Shown piece by piece: positions 9,784 through 18,838 of a stretch of 61,025 nt of DNA (position 1 is its first letter; every line of letters starts with the position of its first letter). This stretch comes from Haloferax gibbonsii ATCC 33959 (GTDB lineage Archaea; Halobacteriota; Halobacteria; Halobacteriales; Haloferacaceae). Made by a program: the position numbers and the translations under genes. The notes below the pieces were generated by a model. The model was not told where the DNA came from. It made no database searches and was given only the letters and a program-made list of their open reading frames with translations. Location: positions 103,797-164,821 of the forward strand of contig NZ_AOLJ01000022.1 of assembly GCF_000336775.1 (NCBI RefSeq), read 5' to 3'.

Positions 9784-11091
9784 ATGTCACAGTCTAGCAT
9801 TGTGTCTCTGTGGAACCGGTATCGGTCGGTCGGCATCGTCTACCGAATCGGGGTCGCGTTCGTCCTCGGGTCGCTCGTCGGCCTCGTCGTCGGTGAGCCG
9901 GCGACGGCCCTGAAACCGGTCGGCGACCTGTTCGTCCGACTGCTGAAGATGCTCATCGTTCCCATCGTGGTGTTCACGCTCCTGATGGGCGTTCGGCAGC
10001 TCTCGCCGTCGTCGCTCGGCCGCGTCGGTGCGCAGGTAGTCGGGCTGTACGCGCTCACGTCCGCGTTTGCGGTCGCCATCGGACTCGGCGTGAGCAACCT
10101 CGTGTCCCCCGGCTCTCGCGGGCTCGAAGAGCTGCTCGCCGGCGCTGAAGCCCAGAGTGCGGAGGCCCCGAACGCGGTCGAGGTCGTCCTCAACATCGTC
10201 CCGACGAACCCCGTCGGTGCGATGGCCGAGGGCAGCGTGCTCCCGACCATCTTCTTCGTCGTCGTGTTCGGTCTCGGCCTCACGCTGGCGTGGGAAGAGA
10301 CGGACGACGAGCAGGTCAAACGCGGCATCGAGGCGTTCTTCGACCTCGCCGACGCGGGCGCAGAAGCGATGTACAAGGTCGTCTGGGGGGCGATGGAGTT
10401 CGGCGTCCTCGGCGTCTTCGCGCTCATGGCGAACGTCTTCGGCACCGCCGGCGTCGACGCTATCCTGCCCTTCGCGCTCCTCATCGGAACGATGCTCCTC
10501 GCGGCCGTCGTCCACATCGGGGTCGTCTACCTCGGCACGTTCGTCGTCGGGGTCGCGGGTCGGTCGCCGGTCGCGTTCCTCTCCGGCGCGCGCGACGCGA
10601 TGGTGACCGCGCTGAGCATCCGGTCGTCGTCCGGAACGCTCCCGGTGACGATGTCCGACGCGGACGACAACCTCGGCATCGAAGAACGCATCTACGGCTT
10701 CACCCTTCCGCTCGGTGCGACCATCAACATGGACGGCACGGCGATGTATCAGGGCGTCGCGGCCATCTTCGCGGCGAACATCGTCGGCGTGAACCTCTCT
10801 CTGGCCGACCAGTTCGCGGTCGTCGCGGTCGCCGTGCTGGCGAGCATCGGGACTGCCGGCGTCCCCGGGTCGGGGCTCATCATGCTCACGCTCGTCTTGA
10901 CGCAGTTGGGACTCCCGCTGGAAATCGTCGGTCTCGTCGCCGGCGTCGACCCCATCCTCGACCGCATCCGGACGATGGTGAACGTGACCGGCGACCTCGC
11001 GGTGACGACCGTCGTTGCCACGTGGAACGACGCGGTCGACTTCACCGCCGACGCGTGGAACGACGGTGTCGGCGCGGCGCTGTCCGACTGA
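9784..11091 (+). CDS. Dicarboxylate/amino acid:cation symporter (DAACS family)
   Basis: The 435-residue membrane protein matches the glutamate/dicarboxylate symporter fold: N-terminal hydrophobic helices, MLIVPIVVFTLLMG near residue 60, the serine-rich re-entrant loop SIRSSSGTLPVTM, the signature LPLGATINMDGTAMYQ in TM7, and the second hairpin IGTAGVPGSGLIMLTLVL. It should import an acidic solute such as glutamate, aspartate or a C4-dicarboxylate with Na+ or H+; the exact substrate is not readable. The ATG at 9784 is preferred to a GTG at 9769. It lies between a defective and an intact acyl-CoA-synthetase-type gene and converges on the latter. Confidence 0.93.
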   Translation: MSQSSIVSLWNRYRSVGIVYRIGVAFVLGSLVGLVVGEPATALKPVGDLFVRLLKMLIVPIVVFTLLMGVRQLSPSSLGRVGAQVVGLYALTSAFAVAIGLGVSNLVSPGSRGLEELLAGAEAQSAEAPNAVEVVLNIVPTNPVGAMAEGSVLPTIFFVVVFGLGLTLAWEETDDEQVKRGIEAFFDLADAGAEAMYKVVWGAMEFGVLGVFALMANVFGTAGVDAILPFALLIGTMLLAAVVHIGVVYLGTFVVGVAGRSPVAFLSGARDAMVTALSIRSSSGTLPVTMSDADDNLGIEERIYGFTLPLGATINMDGTAMYQGVAAIFAANIVGVNLSLADQFAVVAVAVLASIGTAGVPGSGLIMLTLVLTQLGLPLEIVGLVAGVDPILDRIRTMVNVTGDLAVTTVVATWNDAVDFTADAWNDGVGAALSD

Positions 11092-11094
11092 ACG

Positions 11095-11112
11095 AAGGCG
11101 GAAAAAACCGCT
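11095..11112 (-). terminator. Candidate terminator between convergent genes
   Basis: The 21-base gap between the two stop codons holds A6 on the plus strand (T6 on the minus strand) flanked by GGCGG and CCGCT, giving a short imperfect hairpin. A T run just after the stop of the minus-strand synthetase gene fits archaeal termination. Short and unproven. Confidence 0.4.
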
Positions 11113-13119
11113 TCAGGACGCGTTTTCTATCTTTTCGAGCGACTCGGGGTTCTCGATACTGCTCATGTCGCCGAGGTCCTCGCCCGCGTAAATCGAGGCG
11201 ATGGCGCGGCGGATGATTTTGCCCGACTGCGTCTTCGGGAACTCGTCGACGAACAGGATTTCGCGCGGGCGGAACGGCTTGCCCAACTCGTCGCCGACGA
11301 CGCCGCGAAGCTCCTCGCGGAGGTCGTCGCGCTCCTCGACGCCGTCTTCGAGGACGACGTAGGCGACGACGGCGGTCCCGGTGGTGTCGTCGGGGACGCC
11401 GACGGCGGCGGCCTGATTCACCGCGTCGTGTTCGATGAGCGCGCCTTCGACCTCGGCGGGGCCGACCTTGCGGCCGGCCACGTTGAGGGCGTCGTCGGCG
11501 CGGCCGTGGAGGAACCAGAAGCCGTCTTCGTCCTTCTGCGCCCAGTCGCCGTGGTCCCAGAGGTCGTCCCACGACGACCAGTAGGTGTCGAGGTAGCGCT
11601 CGTCGCCCTCCCAGAGGCTCTTGGTCATCGACGGGCAGGAGTCGCGGGCGACGAGGAAGCCCCGTTCGTGGGTGTCGGCGATGGACGCGCCCGAGGAGTC
11701 CACGATGTCGATGTCCATCCCGAGGCCGGGGCCGCCGAGCGAGCAGGGCTTGAGCGGTTGGGTCGGCATCGGCATGAGGAAACAGCCGCAGATTTCGGTG
11801 CCGCCGGAGATGTTGATGATGGGGGCTTCGCCGCCGCCGACGCGCTCGTAGAACCACATCCACGACTCGGGGTCCCACGGCTCGCCGGTCGACCCGAGCA
11901 GGCGGAGGCTCGACAGGTCGTGTTTCTCGACCTCCTCGTCGCCGTACTTCCGCAGGGCGCGGATGGCCGTCGGCGAGATGCCGAAGGTGGTGATTCGGTG
12001 GCGCTCTATCATGTCCCAGAAGCGGTCCGGGTTCGGGTAGTCGGGCGCGCCCTCGTACATGAAGACCGTGCCGGCGAAGGTGTGGTTCCCGATGAGCGTC
12101 CACGGCCCCATCATCCAGCCGATGTCGGAGACCCAGAAGAAGCGGTCTTCGGGCTTCTGGTCGAAGCCGAAGTGAATCTCCTTGGCGGTCTGCATCTGGA
12201 CGCCCGCGTGGGTGTGGACGATGCCTTTCGGCTTGCCGGTCGTCCCCGAGGAGTACAGGAGCATCGACTCGGCGTCCGACGGCAGGCGCTTGGTTTCGTA
12301 CGCCGCGTCGGCCTCGCCGACGGTGTCGTCCCACCACTCGTCGCGGCCCTCGGTCCACGGCACGTCGGCGTCGCTACCCCCGCTCTCGTCCCCGAACCGC
12401 CGGTAGACGACGACGTTCTCGACACAGCCCGCTTCGTCCATCGCCTCGTCGGCGGTCGGTTTCAGTCGGACCTCCGAGCCGCGGCGGTAGAAGCCGTCGG
12501 CGGTGAAAAGCACCGAGCACTCGGGGTCTTCGAGGCGGGTCGCGGTGGCGTCGACGCCGAACCCGGAGAAGATGGGGACGGCTATCGCGCCGACCTTGAA
12601 ACAGCCGTAGAGGATGGAGATGACTTCGGGGACCATCGGCATGTAGAGGCCGACGGTGTCGCCGGTCTCGACGCCGTACGATTCGAGGACGTTGGCGACG
12701 CGGTTGGCCTCGCGGTAGAGGTCGTGGTAGGTCCGCTGGACGACCTCGCCGTCTTCGCCCTCCCAGATGCAGGCGACGCGGTTCCGGTTCCCGGAGTCGA
12801 CCGCGGCGTGGCGGTCGAGGGTGTTGTGGGCGACGTTGATTTCGCCGCCGGGGTACCAGCGGGAGAACTGCGGCCCCTCCGAGTCGTCGCGGACGGCGTC
12901 GTACTCCTCGTAGAAGTCGATATCGAGGTAGTCGACGAGTTCGTCCCAGAACCACTCGACGCCCGAGGCACCGACGCCCGGGACCTCGGTCGTCGTCCGC
13001 TCGATGAGTTCGTCGTAGTCCTCGATGTCGTGTTCCCGCATGAATCGGGTGACGTTGGCGTCCTCGACGAACGCCGGGTCCGGTTCGTGTACCACGGTGT
13101 CGGTGTCGGGTACGTCCAT
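11113..13119 (-). CDS. Acetyl-CoA / acyl-CoA synthetase (AMP-forming)
   Basis: This is a complete ANL-superfamily ligase of 668 residues from the ATG at 13119 (an in-frame ATG at 13146 would add nine). It carries the P-loop LLYSSGTTGKPKGIVH, the NISGGTEICGCF motif of the adenylate site, the hinge HGRADDALNVAGRKVGPAEVE and the C-terminal catalytic Lys context KTQSGKIIRRAI. The length, the N-terminal ACAS-like domain and WYPGGEINVAHN point to the acetyl-CoA synthetase branch, but medium-chain acids cannot be excluded. The downstream start is preferred because CTAAAG near 13153-13158 on the coding strand is a TATA-like box with the right spacing. The product feeds acetyl-CoA metabolism. Confidence 0.92.
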   Translation of the reverse strand: MDVPDTDTVVHEPDPAFVEDANVTRFMREHDIEDYDELIERTTTEVPGVGASGVEWFWDELVDYLDIDFYEEYDAVRDDSEGPQFSRWYPGGEINVAHNTLDRHAAVDSGNRNRVACIWEGEDGEVVQRTYHDLYREANRVANVLESYGVETGDTVGLYMPMVPEVISILYGCFKVGAIAVPIFSGFGVDATATRLEDPECSVLFTADGFYRRGSEVRLKPTADEAMDEAGCVENVVVYRRFGDESGGSDADVPWTEGRDEWWDDTVGEADAAYETKRLPSDAESMLLYSSGTTGKPKGIVHTHAGVQMQTAKEIHFGFDQKPEDRFFWVSDIGWMMGPWTLIGNHTFAGTVFMYEGAPDYPNPDRFWDMIERHRITTFGISPTAIRALRKYGDEEVEKHDLSSLRLLGSTGEPWDPESWMWFYERVGGGEAPIINISGGTEICGCFLMPMPTQPLKPCSLGGPGLGMDIDIVDSSGASIADTHERGFLVARDSCPSMTKSLWEGDERYLDTYWSSWDDLWDHGDWAQKDEDGFWFLHGRADDALNVAGRKVGPAEVEGALIEHDAVNQAAAVGVPDDTTGTAVVAYVVLEDGVEERDDLREELRGVVGDELGKPFRPREILFVDEFPKTQSGKIIRRAIASIYAGEDLGDMSSIENPESLEKIENAS

Positions 13120-13242
13120 GAATCGAGGTACCGCGACCGCGACCATGAATCTTTAGTGTTCTTTCGTTGAGTTCGCCGGACGCGGCGGGAATCGTCGTAC
13201 CGGCCCGAGTCGTTTTTGTCGGCCGGTGTGCTACGAGTAAGC

Positions 13243-13824
13243 ATGTACGTCCGAGACGCGAAGAACCGAGACGAGGTCTGGTTGCTCGACTCGCTGGAGG
13301 AACTCGGACTCGACGACGGCTCCTTCCGGTCCCGCGATTACGTCATCGCGCTCGACGAGGAGTCCGGCGAGAAGGCGGGGTTCGGGCGAATCCGGGTCCA
13401 CAAGACCGACGAGCCGTTCTGCGAGGTCACCTGCGTCGGCGTTTCGGAGCGGTGGCGCGGACAGGGCGTCGGCGCGCACGTCGTCGAGCGACTGGTCGAC
13501 CGCGCCGCGGCCGAGGAGTTCGAGACGGTTTACGGCTTCACCTCGGACCACGGCTACTGCGCGCAGTTCGGCTTCGAGGCGGTCGACGCCGAGGACCTCC
13601 CGGCGGGACCGCGTCGGCGACTCGACCGGGTCAGAGAGGTCGACGGCGACGCCATCGCGCTCCGACTCGACCGCGAGGCGTTCTCGATGCCCGAGCGCCT
13701 CCGCGAGCGGTTCAAAGTCGCCGCGCCCGCGAGCGTCGGGGACGCCGAGCCGGAGCTGACCGCCGAGGACTTCGGCTACGACGAGGAGACGCCGACGAAG
13801 TACTCCACGAACCTGCGGCGCTGA
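13243..13824 (+). CDS. GNAT-family N-acetyltransferase
   Basis: The 193-residue protein has the GNAT acetyl-CoA-binding signature: a beta strand EVTCVGVSERWRGQGVGAHV, where RGQGVG is motif A, followed by a long helix and the motif B-like strand FETVYGFTSDHGYCAQFGFE. N-terminal residues MYVRDAKNRDEVWLLDSL are typical for the fold. The acceptor could be a protein N-terminus, an amine or an amino acid; it is not determined. The ATG at 13243 is used because GTTTTTGTC about 28 bases upstream is a good TATA box. It diverges from the acyl-CoA synthetase gene across a 120-base region. Confidence 0.87.
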   Translation: MYVRDAKNRDEVWLLDSLEELGLDDGSFRSRDYVIALDEESGEKAGFGRIRVHKTDEPFCEVTCVGVSERWRGQGVGAHVVERLVDRAAAEEFETVYGFTSDHGYCAQFGFEAVDAEDLPAGPRRRLDRVREVDGDAIALRLDREAFSMPERLRERFKVAAPASVGDAEPELTAEDFGYDEETPTKYSTNLRR

Positions 13825-13850
13825 ATCTCCGGCACCGAGCCGGGACCGAG

Positions 13851-14120
13851 TCAGGTCCGGTCGTCGAGGAAGTCGGTGCTGAAGACGATCCAGGTCAGCA
13901 CGCTACAGAACAGAATCGGCGGGAGGATGGCGAACCCCCAGAGGGGTTCGAGCCCCTGCAGGAGGATGAGCACCACGTCGGCCAGTCCGAGCGCGAGGAA
14001 CGGCGCGGTCGCCAGCGCGGCGCGCTTTCGGTTCTTGCCGCCCGTGTCCTCCGGGAGCGGGCCGGGCGAGGCGTCGCCGGCCGAGGCGTCCGAGGTCGAG
14101 GTCGACGAGGGCGCGTCCAT
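13851..14120 (-). CDS. Small two-helix membrane protein
   Basis: The 89-residue protein from the ATG at 14120 has a Ser/Asp/Glu-rich cytoplasmic-type N-terminus, a basic KNRKR turn, then two hydrophobic helices (LATAPFLALGLADVVLILL and FAILPPILFCSVLTWIVF) and a short acidic end. No recognised domain. GTTTTTGC at about 14144-14151 on the coding strand is a TATA box 27 bases before the start, which supports this start over an upstream in-frame one. Function unknown; the pattern resembles the many haloarchaeal small membrane proteins of unknown role. Confidence 0.72.
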   Translation of the reverse strand: MDAPSSTSTSDASAGDASPGPLPEDTGGKNRKRAALATAPFLALGLADVVLILLQGLEPLWGFAILPPILFCSVLTWIVFSTDFLDDRT

Positions 14121-14217
14121 GCGGTTTCGTCGGGGCCGGACGAGCAAAAACGGTCCGCCTTTCGGTCGGAGTTCCCCGGCCGATACGCCTTCGCCGCCAG
14201 CGTCGGTAGCCGCCGTC

Positions 14218-14472
14218 CTATCGGGCGTTTTCGACGCGCGAGGCGTACTCGACGAGCGCGAACAGCGCGCCGAGGATGACGGCCGAGAACACCATCCCGT
14301 AGAGGCTGAACGCGAGCGGGGTCGTCGGCAGCGAGAGGAGGCCGAACAGCGATATCTCGGCGGCGACCTGGCCGCCGTTCTCGCCGATGAAGACGCCGAG
14401 GATGCCGGAGATGGCCACGACGCTCGCGCCGACGAGGAGCAGGATTCGTCGTCCGCCGGATGTGTCGTTCAC
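14218..14472 (-). CDS. Small membrane protein
   Basis: The 84-residue protein starts at a GTG (14472) and contains three likely membrane segments: ILLLVGASVVAISGILGVF, ISLFGLLSLPTTPLAF and MVFSAVILGALFALVEYAS. The start is supported by a TATA-like ACTATAC about 25 bases upstream on the coding strand. It is not recognised. It lies upstream of another small membrane-protein gene on the same strand, 97 bases away, so the two may be expressed together. Composition is normal for the region. Confidence 0.72.
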   Translation of the reverse strand: MNDTSGGRRILLLVGASVVAISGILGVFIGENGGQVAAEISLFGLLSLPTTPLAFSLYGMVFSAVILGALFALVEYASRVENAR

Positions 14473-14628
14473 GACGCCGCGTTAGGGCCGAGCCGTATAG
14501 TCGCTTGCGGGACGACGCGACGGGCGAACGACCCCGTAATCTCGCCCGTGTCGGTCCGTGTCCGTCGGCCGACACGACAGTCTCGGGGAGCCGAACGAAC
14601 TAAGCCGCCCCACGCGAATGAGCGCCCA

Positions 14629-15063
14629 ATGCCCGAAGCACTCGTCGAACGCGCCCGCGAAGCGCTCGACAACGCCTACGTTCCCTACTCGGAGTACACC
14701 GTCGGAGCGGCGCTCAGGACCGCCGACGGCGAGGTCTACGTCGGCTGCAACATCGAGAACGCGAACTACTCGAACAGCCTCCACGCCGAGGAGGTCGCCG
14801 TCGCGGAGGCGGTAAAGAACGGCCACACGGAGTTCGACCGCCTCGTCGTCACCTCGGGCGCACGCGACGGCGTGACGCCCTGCGGGATGTGCCGCCAGAC
14901 CCTCGCGGAGTTCTGCGACGAGGACCTCCCGGTCGTCTGCGACCTCGGCGGCGACGACGTCGCCGAGTACGCGCTCGGCGAACTCCTCCCGAACACCATC
15001 TCGCTGGACACGCTGGAGGCCGCCGCGGCGAAGCGCGACGCCGACGCCGAGCCCGACGAATAA
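14629..15063 (+). CDS. cdd: Cytidine deaminase
   Basis: The 144-residue protein is a homotetrameric-type cytidine deaminase. The zinc and catalytic motif is NSLHAEEVAVAEAV (HAE), and the Cys pair is TPCGMCRQTLAEF (PCxxC), both at standard positions. NIENANYSNSL is the nucleoside-binding loop. It converts cytidine and deoxycytidine to uridine and deoxyuridine. TATA-like GAACTAAG lies 28 bases before the ATG. The next gene starts one base after its stop and a uridine phosphorylase follows that one, giving a two-step pyrimidine salvage set: deamination, then phosphorolysis. Confidence 0.96.
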   Translation: MPEALVERAREALDNAYVPYSEYTVGAALRTADGEVYVGCNIENANYSNSLHAEEVAVAEAVKNGHTEFDRLVVTSGARDGVTPCGMCRQTLAEFCDEDLPVVCDLGGDDVAEYALGELLPNTISLDTLEAAAAKRDADAEPDE

Positions 15064-15064
15064 C

Positions 15065-16273
15065 GTGTCCCTCGCCGTCGGCCGCGGAACCGCCGCCCTC
15101 GCGCTCGCCCTTCTCGTGGTACTCTCTGGGTGCACGTCTCTGTCGCCCGCTCCACCCGTCGTAGACGCGGCCCTCGGAGCTCCGGCCGACGCGACCGACG
15201 GCGACGACGGAGCCGTCTCGGCCGTCCGCGGCGGAACCGGCTCCGCGGCGATGCCGGAGACGCGACCCGCGGACAACCCGTGGCGTCGCGCGCCCATCGT
15301 CGTCGGCATCGACGCGCCCGCGGACGGCCGCGACTACGCCTCGCTCGTCGAATCGGCGGTCGACTACTGGCGAGCGAACGCGTCGGCGACCGCCTACGAC
15401 CCGGCGTTCGTCGTGGTGCCGAACGCCTCGGCCCCGGACGTGACCGTCTCGGTCGTCGAGCGAATCGACGCCTGCGGCGACTACGACGGCACCGACGCGG
15501 TCGGCTGTGCGCCCCTCTTGGACGGCGACGACCCGACCGCGCCCAGCGAACCGGTGTCGGTGGTCGTCGCCGCCGGCTACGACGACCGGACGACCAAGAC
15601 GGTCCTGCGCCACGAGTTCGGCCACCTGCTCGGGCTGACCCACGACGACGCCGGCGACTTCGCCGTGCTGTCCGAGCGCATCGAGACGACGCGACTGCCC
15701 GAACCGGACGCCGCCGACCGGGAGACGCCCTTCCGCGAGCGGACCGTCGCGGTTCACGTCGACCTCTCGAACGTCTCGCCCGACGACCGGGCGACCTACG
15801 AGGCGGAACTCGACCACGCGCTGTCGTACTACGAGGCCGGGGGCGACGGCGTCGCGCCCGCGAACCTCTCGTTCGAGCGCGTTTCCGACCCCGCGATGGC
15901 GGACGTGACGCTCTCGGTGTCGGCGTTCGGCGACGGCGACTCGGGCGTGCGCTGGCGGCGGACCGGTGTCGACGCCGACGACGACGAGGCGCTGGAGTGG
16001 TACACCGGCGGTGACCTCGTCGTCGACGCCGACCTCGACCCGTCGCTCGTCGACTGGTACGTCGGCGCGGGACTCGGCTACCTGCTGGCGGCCGACGAGC
16101 GCGCCGACCTCCCGCCGCCGTTCCGCGACGGCGACCTCTCCGACGACCCGGCGTGGCGCGGGGTCGCGGGCGAGGCGACGGTCGACGCGGCGGTCGAGAG
16201 ACCGACAGGGAACGCGACGACGCCTCCGGAGAACGCAAGAATTTCCACCGCTGGCCCGCGAGTAGAGCCATGA
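15065..16273 (+). CDS. Secreted lipoprotein with metzincin-like zinc protease domain
   Basis: The GTG start at 15065 gives 402 residues, beginning with a signal sequence and lipobox (ALLVVLSGCTS), so it is probably lipid-anchored outside the membrane. Residues 183-193 read HEFGHLLGLTH, an exact HExxHxxGxxH zinc-binding motif of metzincin peptidases; the downstream Met-turn is not obvious. Residues from about 228 repeat the fold of the first half (VAVHVDLSNVSPDD against IVVGIDAPADGRD, ADVTLSVSAF against PDVTVSVVER), but the motif position is VGAGLGYLLAADE, with no zinc ligand. It sits one base after cdd and overlaps the next gene by ATGA. Likely a peptidase; substrate unknown. Confidence 0.82.
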   Translation: MSLAVGRGTAALALALLVVLSGCTSLSPAPPVVDAALGAPADATDGDDGAVSAVRGGTGSAAMPETRPADNPWRRAPIVVGIDAPADGRDYASLVESAVDYWRANASATAYDPAFVVVPNASAPDVTVSVVERIDACGDYDGTDAVGCAPLLDGDDPTAPSEPVSVVVAAGYDDRTTKTVLRHEFGHLLGLTHDDAGDFAVLSERIETTRLPEPDAADRETPFRERTVAVHVDLSNVSPDDRATYEAELDHALSYYEAGGDGVAPANLSFERVSDPAMADVTLSVSAFGDGDSGVRWRRTGVDADDDEALEWYTGGDLVVDADLDPSLVDWYVGAGLGYLLAADERADLPPPFRDGDLSDDPAWRGVAGEATVDAAVERPTGNATTPPENARISTAGPRVEP

Positions 16274-17088
16274 ACGATAGCGAGGACCCGAACGACGAGG
16301 TTCAGTACCACCTCGAAGTCGGTCCCGAGGACCTCGCCGACGCGGTGTTGCTCCCCGGAAATCCCGAGCGCGTGGACAAGGTGACGGCGCTGTGGGACGA
16401 CCACGAGGAGAAGGCCTACCACCGGGAGTACCGGACTGCGACCGGGAACTACGACGGAACGCCGATTTCGGTCACCTCGACGGGTATCGGCAGCCCCTCG
16501 GCGGCCATCGCGGTCGAGGAACTCGCCCGCGTCGGCGCGGACACCTTCATCCGCGTCGGCTCCTGCGGCGCGATTCAGCCCGAGATGGACGTGGGCGACC
16601 TCGTCATCACCTCGGGCGCGGTCCGACAGGAGGGCACCTCCAAGGAGTACGTCCGCGAGGACTACCCCGCTGTCGCCGACCACGAGGTCGTCTCGGCGCT
16701 CGTCGCGGCCGCGGAACGCCTCGGCTACGACTACCACGTCGGCCTCACGATGAGCGCCGACTCCTTCTACGCGGGACAGGGACGCCCCGGCTTCGAGGGC
16801 TTCCGCGCCGCCGGCTCCGACTCGCTGGTCGAGGAACTCCGCGAGGCGAACGTGAAGAACATCGAGATGGAGGCCGCGGCGCTTCTGACCATCGCCAACG
16901 TCTACGGTCTCCGCGCGGGGGCCGTCTGCTCGGTCTACGCGAACCGAGTCACGGGCGAGTTCCGCACCGAAGGCGAGTCGCGCGCGGCGGAGACCGCCAG
17001 TCTCGCGGTCCACCTCCTCGCCAAGATGGACGCGGTCAAGCGAGACGCGGGCGTCGACCGCTGGCACGCGGGTCTCAGCCTCGATTAA
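16270..17088 (+). CDS. udp: Uridine phosphorylase (nucleoside phosphorylase family)
   Basis: The 272-residue enzyme is of the NP-I family: LLPGNPERVDKV at the N-terminus (phosphate site), SVTSTGIGSPSAAIAVEEL, RVGSCGAIQPEMDVGDLVI, and NIEMEAAALLTIANVYGLRAGAV with the ribose-binding EME. These features match uridine phosphorylase rather than purine-specific enzymes, although some breadth is possible. It cleaves uridine with phosphate to uracil and ribose-1-phosphate. The ATG overlaps the TGA of the preceding lipoprotein gene (ATGA), and cdd is two genes upstream, so deamination and phosphorolysis are probably co-expressed. Confidence 0.92.
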   Translation: MNDSEDPNDEVQYHLEVGPEDLADAVLLPGNPERVDKVTALWDDHEEKAYHREYRTATGNYDGTPISVTSTGIGSPSAAIAVEELARVGADTFIRVGSCGAIQPEMDVGDLVITSGAVRQEGTSKEYVREDYPAVADHEVVSALVAAAERLGYDYHVGLTMSADSFYAGQGRPGFEGFRAAGSDSLVEELREANVKNIEMEAAALLTIANVYGLRAGAVCSVYANRVTGEFRTEGESRAAETASLAVHLLAKMDAVKRDAGVDRWHAGLSLD

Positions 17089-17173
17089 TCCGACAACCGT
17101 CGAACCCGTATTTCGACGCCCTGGGGCCGTGGAGGCCAAAATTACCACAGTCGTGGAGACGGTTTCAAAGCCC

Positions 17174-17180
17174 CTTTATC
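17174..17180 (+). promoter_or_regulatory. Putative TATA box of the NADH dehydrogenase gene
   Basis: CTTTATC lies 26 bases before the ATG at 17203, so transcription would start at or beside the start codon, giving a leaderless mRNA. Confidence 0.5.
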
Positions 17181-17202
17181 GGATGACTGCACAGACGACG
17201 AC

Positions 17203-18396
17203 ATGAGCACGCAGGTCGTCGTTCTCGGCTCGGGGTACGCCGGGGCCGGCGCGGTCAAAACCCTCGAAGAAGAGCTCGGTCACGACGCACAACTCACGTG
17301 GGTCGCCGAACACGACTACCACCTCGTCCTCCACGAGGTCCACCGCTGTATCCGCGACCCGAGCGTCGAGTCCAGCATCGCCATCCCCGTCGACGATGTC
17401 AAGGAGGACTCGACCGACTTCGTCAAGGGCCGCGCGACCGACGTGAACGTCGACGACCGGGTCGTCGAACTCGAAGGCGGCGACACCGTCGACTACGACT
17501 ATCTGCTGGTCGCCATCGGCTCTTCGACCGCCTTCTTCGGCATCGAGGGCCTCGAGGAGTTCGCCCACCAGCTCAAGGGTCTCGACGACGCCCGCGAGAT
17601 TCACCAGGACATCAAGGAGGCAGCCGCCGACGCCTCCCGCGACGACCCCGCGCAGGTCGTCATCGGCGGCGCGGGCCTCTCGGGCATCCAGACGGCCGCC
17701 GAGGTCGCCGAGTACCGCGACACGAACCGCGCGCCCATCGACATCAAACTGGTCGAGGGGATGGACGAAATCTTCCCCGGCAACGACCCCGAACTGCAGG
17801 GCGCGCTCCGGCGTCGCGTCGAAGACCTCGACATCGACATCCTCACCGGCGACTTCATCTCGAAGGTCGACGAGGAGACCGTCTTCATCGGCGGCGGCGA
17901 GGACGAAGCGCCCGAGGAACTCGCCTACGACGTGCTCGTCTGGACCGGCGGCATCACCGGCCAGCCCGAGGCGTCCGACGTCGAACTCGAACAGGACGAG
18001 CGCTCCCACCGCTTCTTCGCCGAGGAGGACTTCCAGACCAGTAACGACCGCGTCTTCGCGGTCGGCGACTGCGCCCTCGTCGAGCAGGGTCCCGACAGCG
18101 TCGCGCCGCCGACGGCGCAGGCCGCCTGGGACGCCGCGGACGTGGCCGGCGAGAACATCGCCCGCGCCATCGCCGGCAAGCCGCTCAAGCGCTGGACGTT
18201 CACCGACAAGGGGACGGTCATCTCCATCGGTCACGACGCCGTCGCCCACGGCGTGAAGTTCCCCGTCTTCGGCGAGTTCCCCGTCAACGTCTTCGGCGGC
18301 CCGCTCGCGCGGACGCTGAAGAAGGGCATCGCCGCGAACTGGATTGCGGACGTGACGTCGCCGAAGCGCGCGCTCTCCGCCTGGAACGACCTGTAA
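17203..18396 (+). CDS. ndh: Type II NADH dehydrogenase (NDH-2-like)
   Basis: The 397-residue flavoprotein has two Rossmann motifs: VVVLGSGYAGAGAVKTLEE for FAD at the N-terminus and VVIGGAGLSGIQTAAEVAEY for NADH near residue 160. The segment DRVFAVGDCALVEQG is the FAD-ribityl motif, and a C-terminal amphipathic region (FGGPLARTLKKGIAANW) probably binds the membrane. It should pass electrons from NADH to menaquinone without pumping protons, a main entry point in haloarchaea that lack a full complex I input module. Close relatives include sulfide:quinone reductases, but the redox cysteines of those are not seen. Confidence 0.9.
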   Translation: MSTQVVVLGSGYAGAGAVKTLEEELGHDAQLTWVAEHDYHLVLHEVHRCIRDPSVESSIAIPVDDVKEDSTDFVKGRATDVNVDDRVVELEGGDTVDYDYLLVAIGSSTAFFGIEGLEEFAHQLKGLDDAREIHQDIKEAAADASRDDPAQVVIGGAGLSGIQTAAEVAEYRDTNRAPIDIKLVEGMDEIFPGNDPELQGALRRRVEDLDIDILTGDFISKVDEETVFIGGGEDEAPEELAYDVLVWTGGITGQPEASDVELEQDERSHRFFAEEDFQTSNDRVFAVGDCALVEQGPDSVAPPTAQAAWDAADVAGENIARAIAGKPLKRWTFTDKGTVISIGHDAVAHGVKFPVFGEFPVNVFGGPLARTLKKGIAANWIADVTSPKRALSAWNDL

Positions 18397-18592
18397 CTCG
18401 GTCGCCGCGCCCGGCCGCCGGGTGACGCGACGCCCGACGCTCGCCGACTCGGTTTCGATTTCTCCGACGCCGCAATCCCCGAGTGTCGATGGCGCTCACG
18501 GAGTAAGGAACTCAACAGTGACCCCTCGTTCTGATTCGTGTGAGAAAATACGTGCTGCCGCGCAGCGGTGGTCTCTCGATGCCTCGGTGTCC

Positions 18593-18838
18593 TCAGAAGG
18601 GGGACGACTCAGCGGTTCGGAGATTCTCGGAGAGCCGAACCAGGGCCGTTCCAAGGAGAACGACCGCGACTCCGGTCAGTGCGACCACTGCCATCGTTTC
18701 GGGGTCTCCACCGGCCATCAAAGCGAGCGACGCCGCCCCGATAAGCAGGGTTACGGTGAAGAGAAACGCTGTCACGTCGGCGTTCAGCTCCTCCCACGTT
18801 GATGGGATGCCGAACGCGCTCTGCTGATTGTACGCCAT
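18593..18838 (-). CDS. Small two-helix membrane protein
   Basis: The 81-residue protein begins MAYNQQSAFG and has two hydrophobic segments (VTAFLFTVTLLIGAASLALM and TMAVVALTGVAVVLLGTALV) and a short polar tail. A TTTTATC element on the coding strand about 25 bases before the ATG supports a real leaderless gene. No family is recognised. It converges on the ndh gene across 196 bases in which I see no other gene. Confidence 0.75.
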   Translation of the reverse strand: MAYNQQSAFGIPSTWEELNADVTAFLFTVTLLIGAASLALMAGGDPETMAVVALTGVAVVLLGTALVRLSENLRTAESSPF

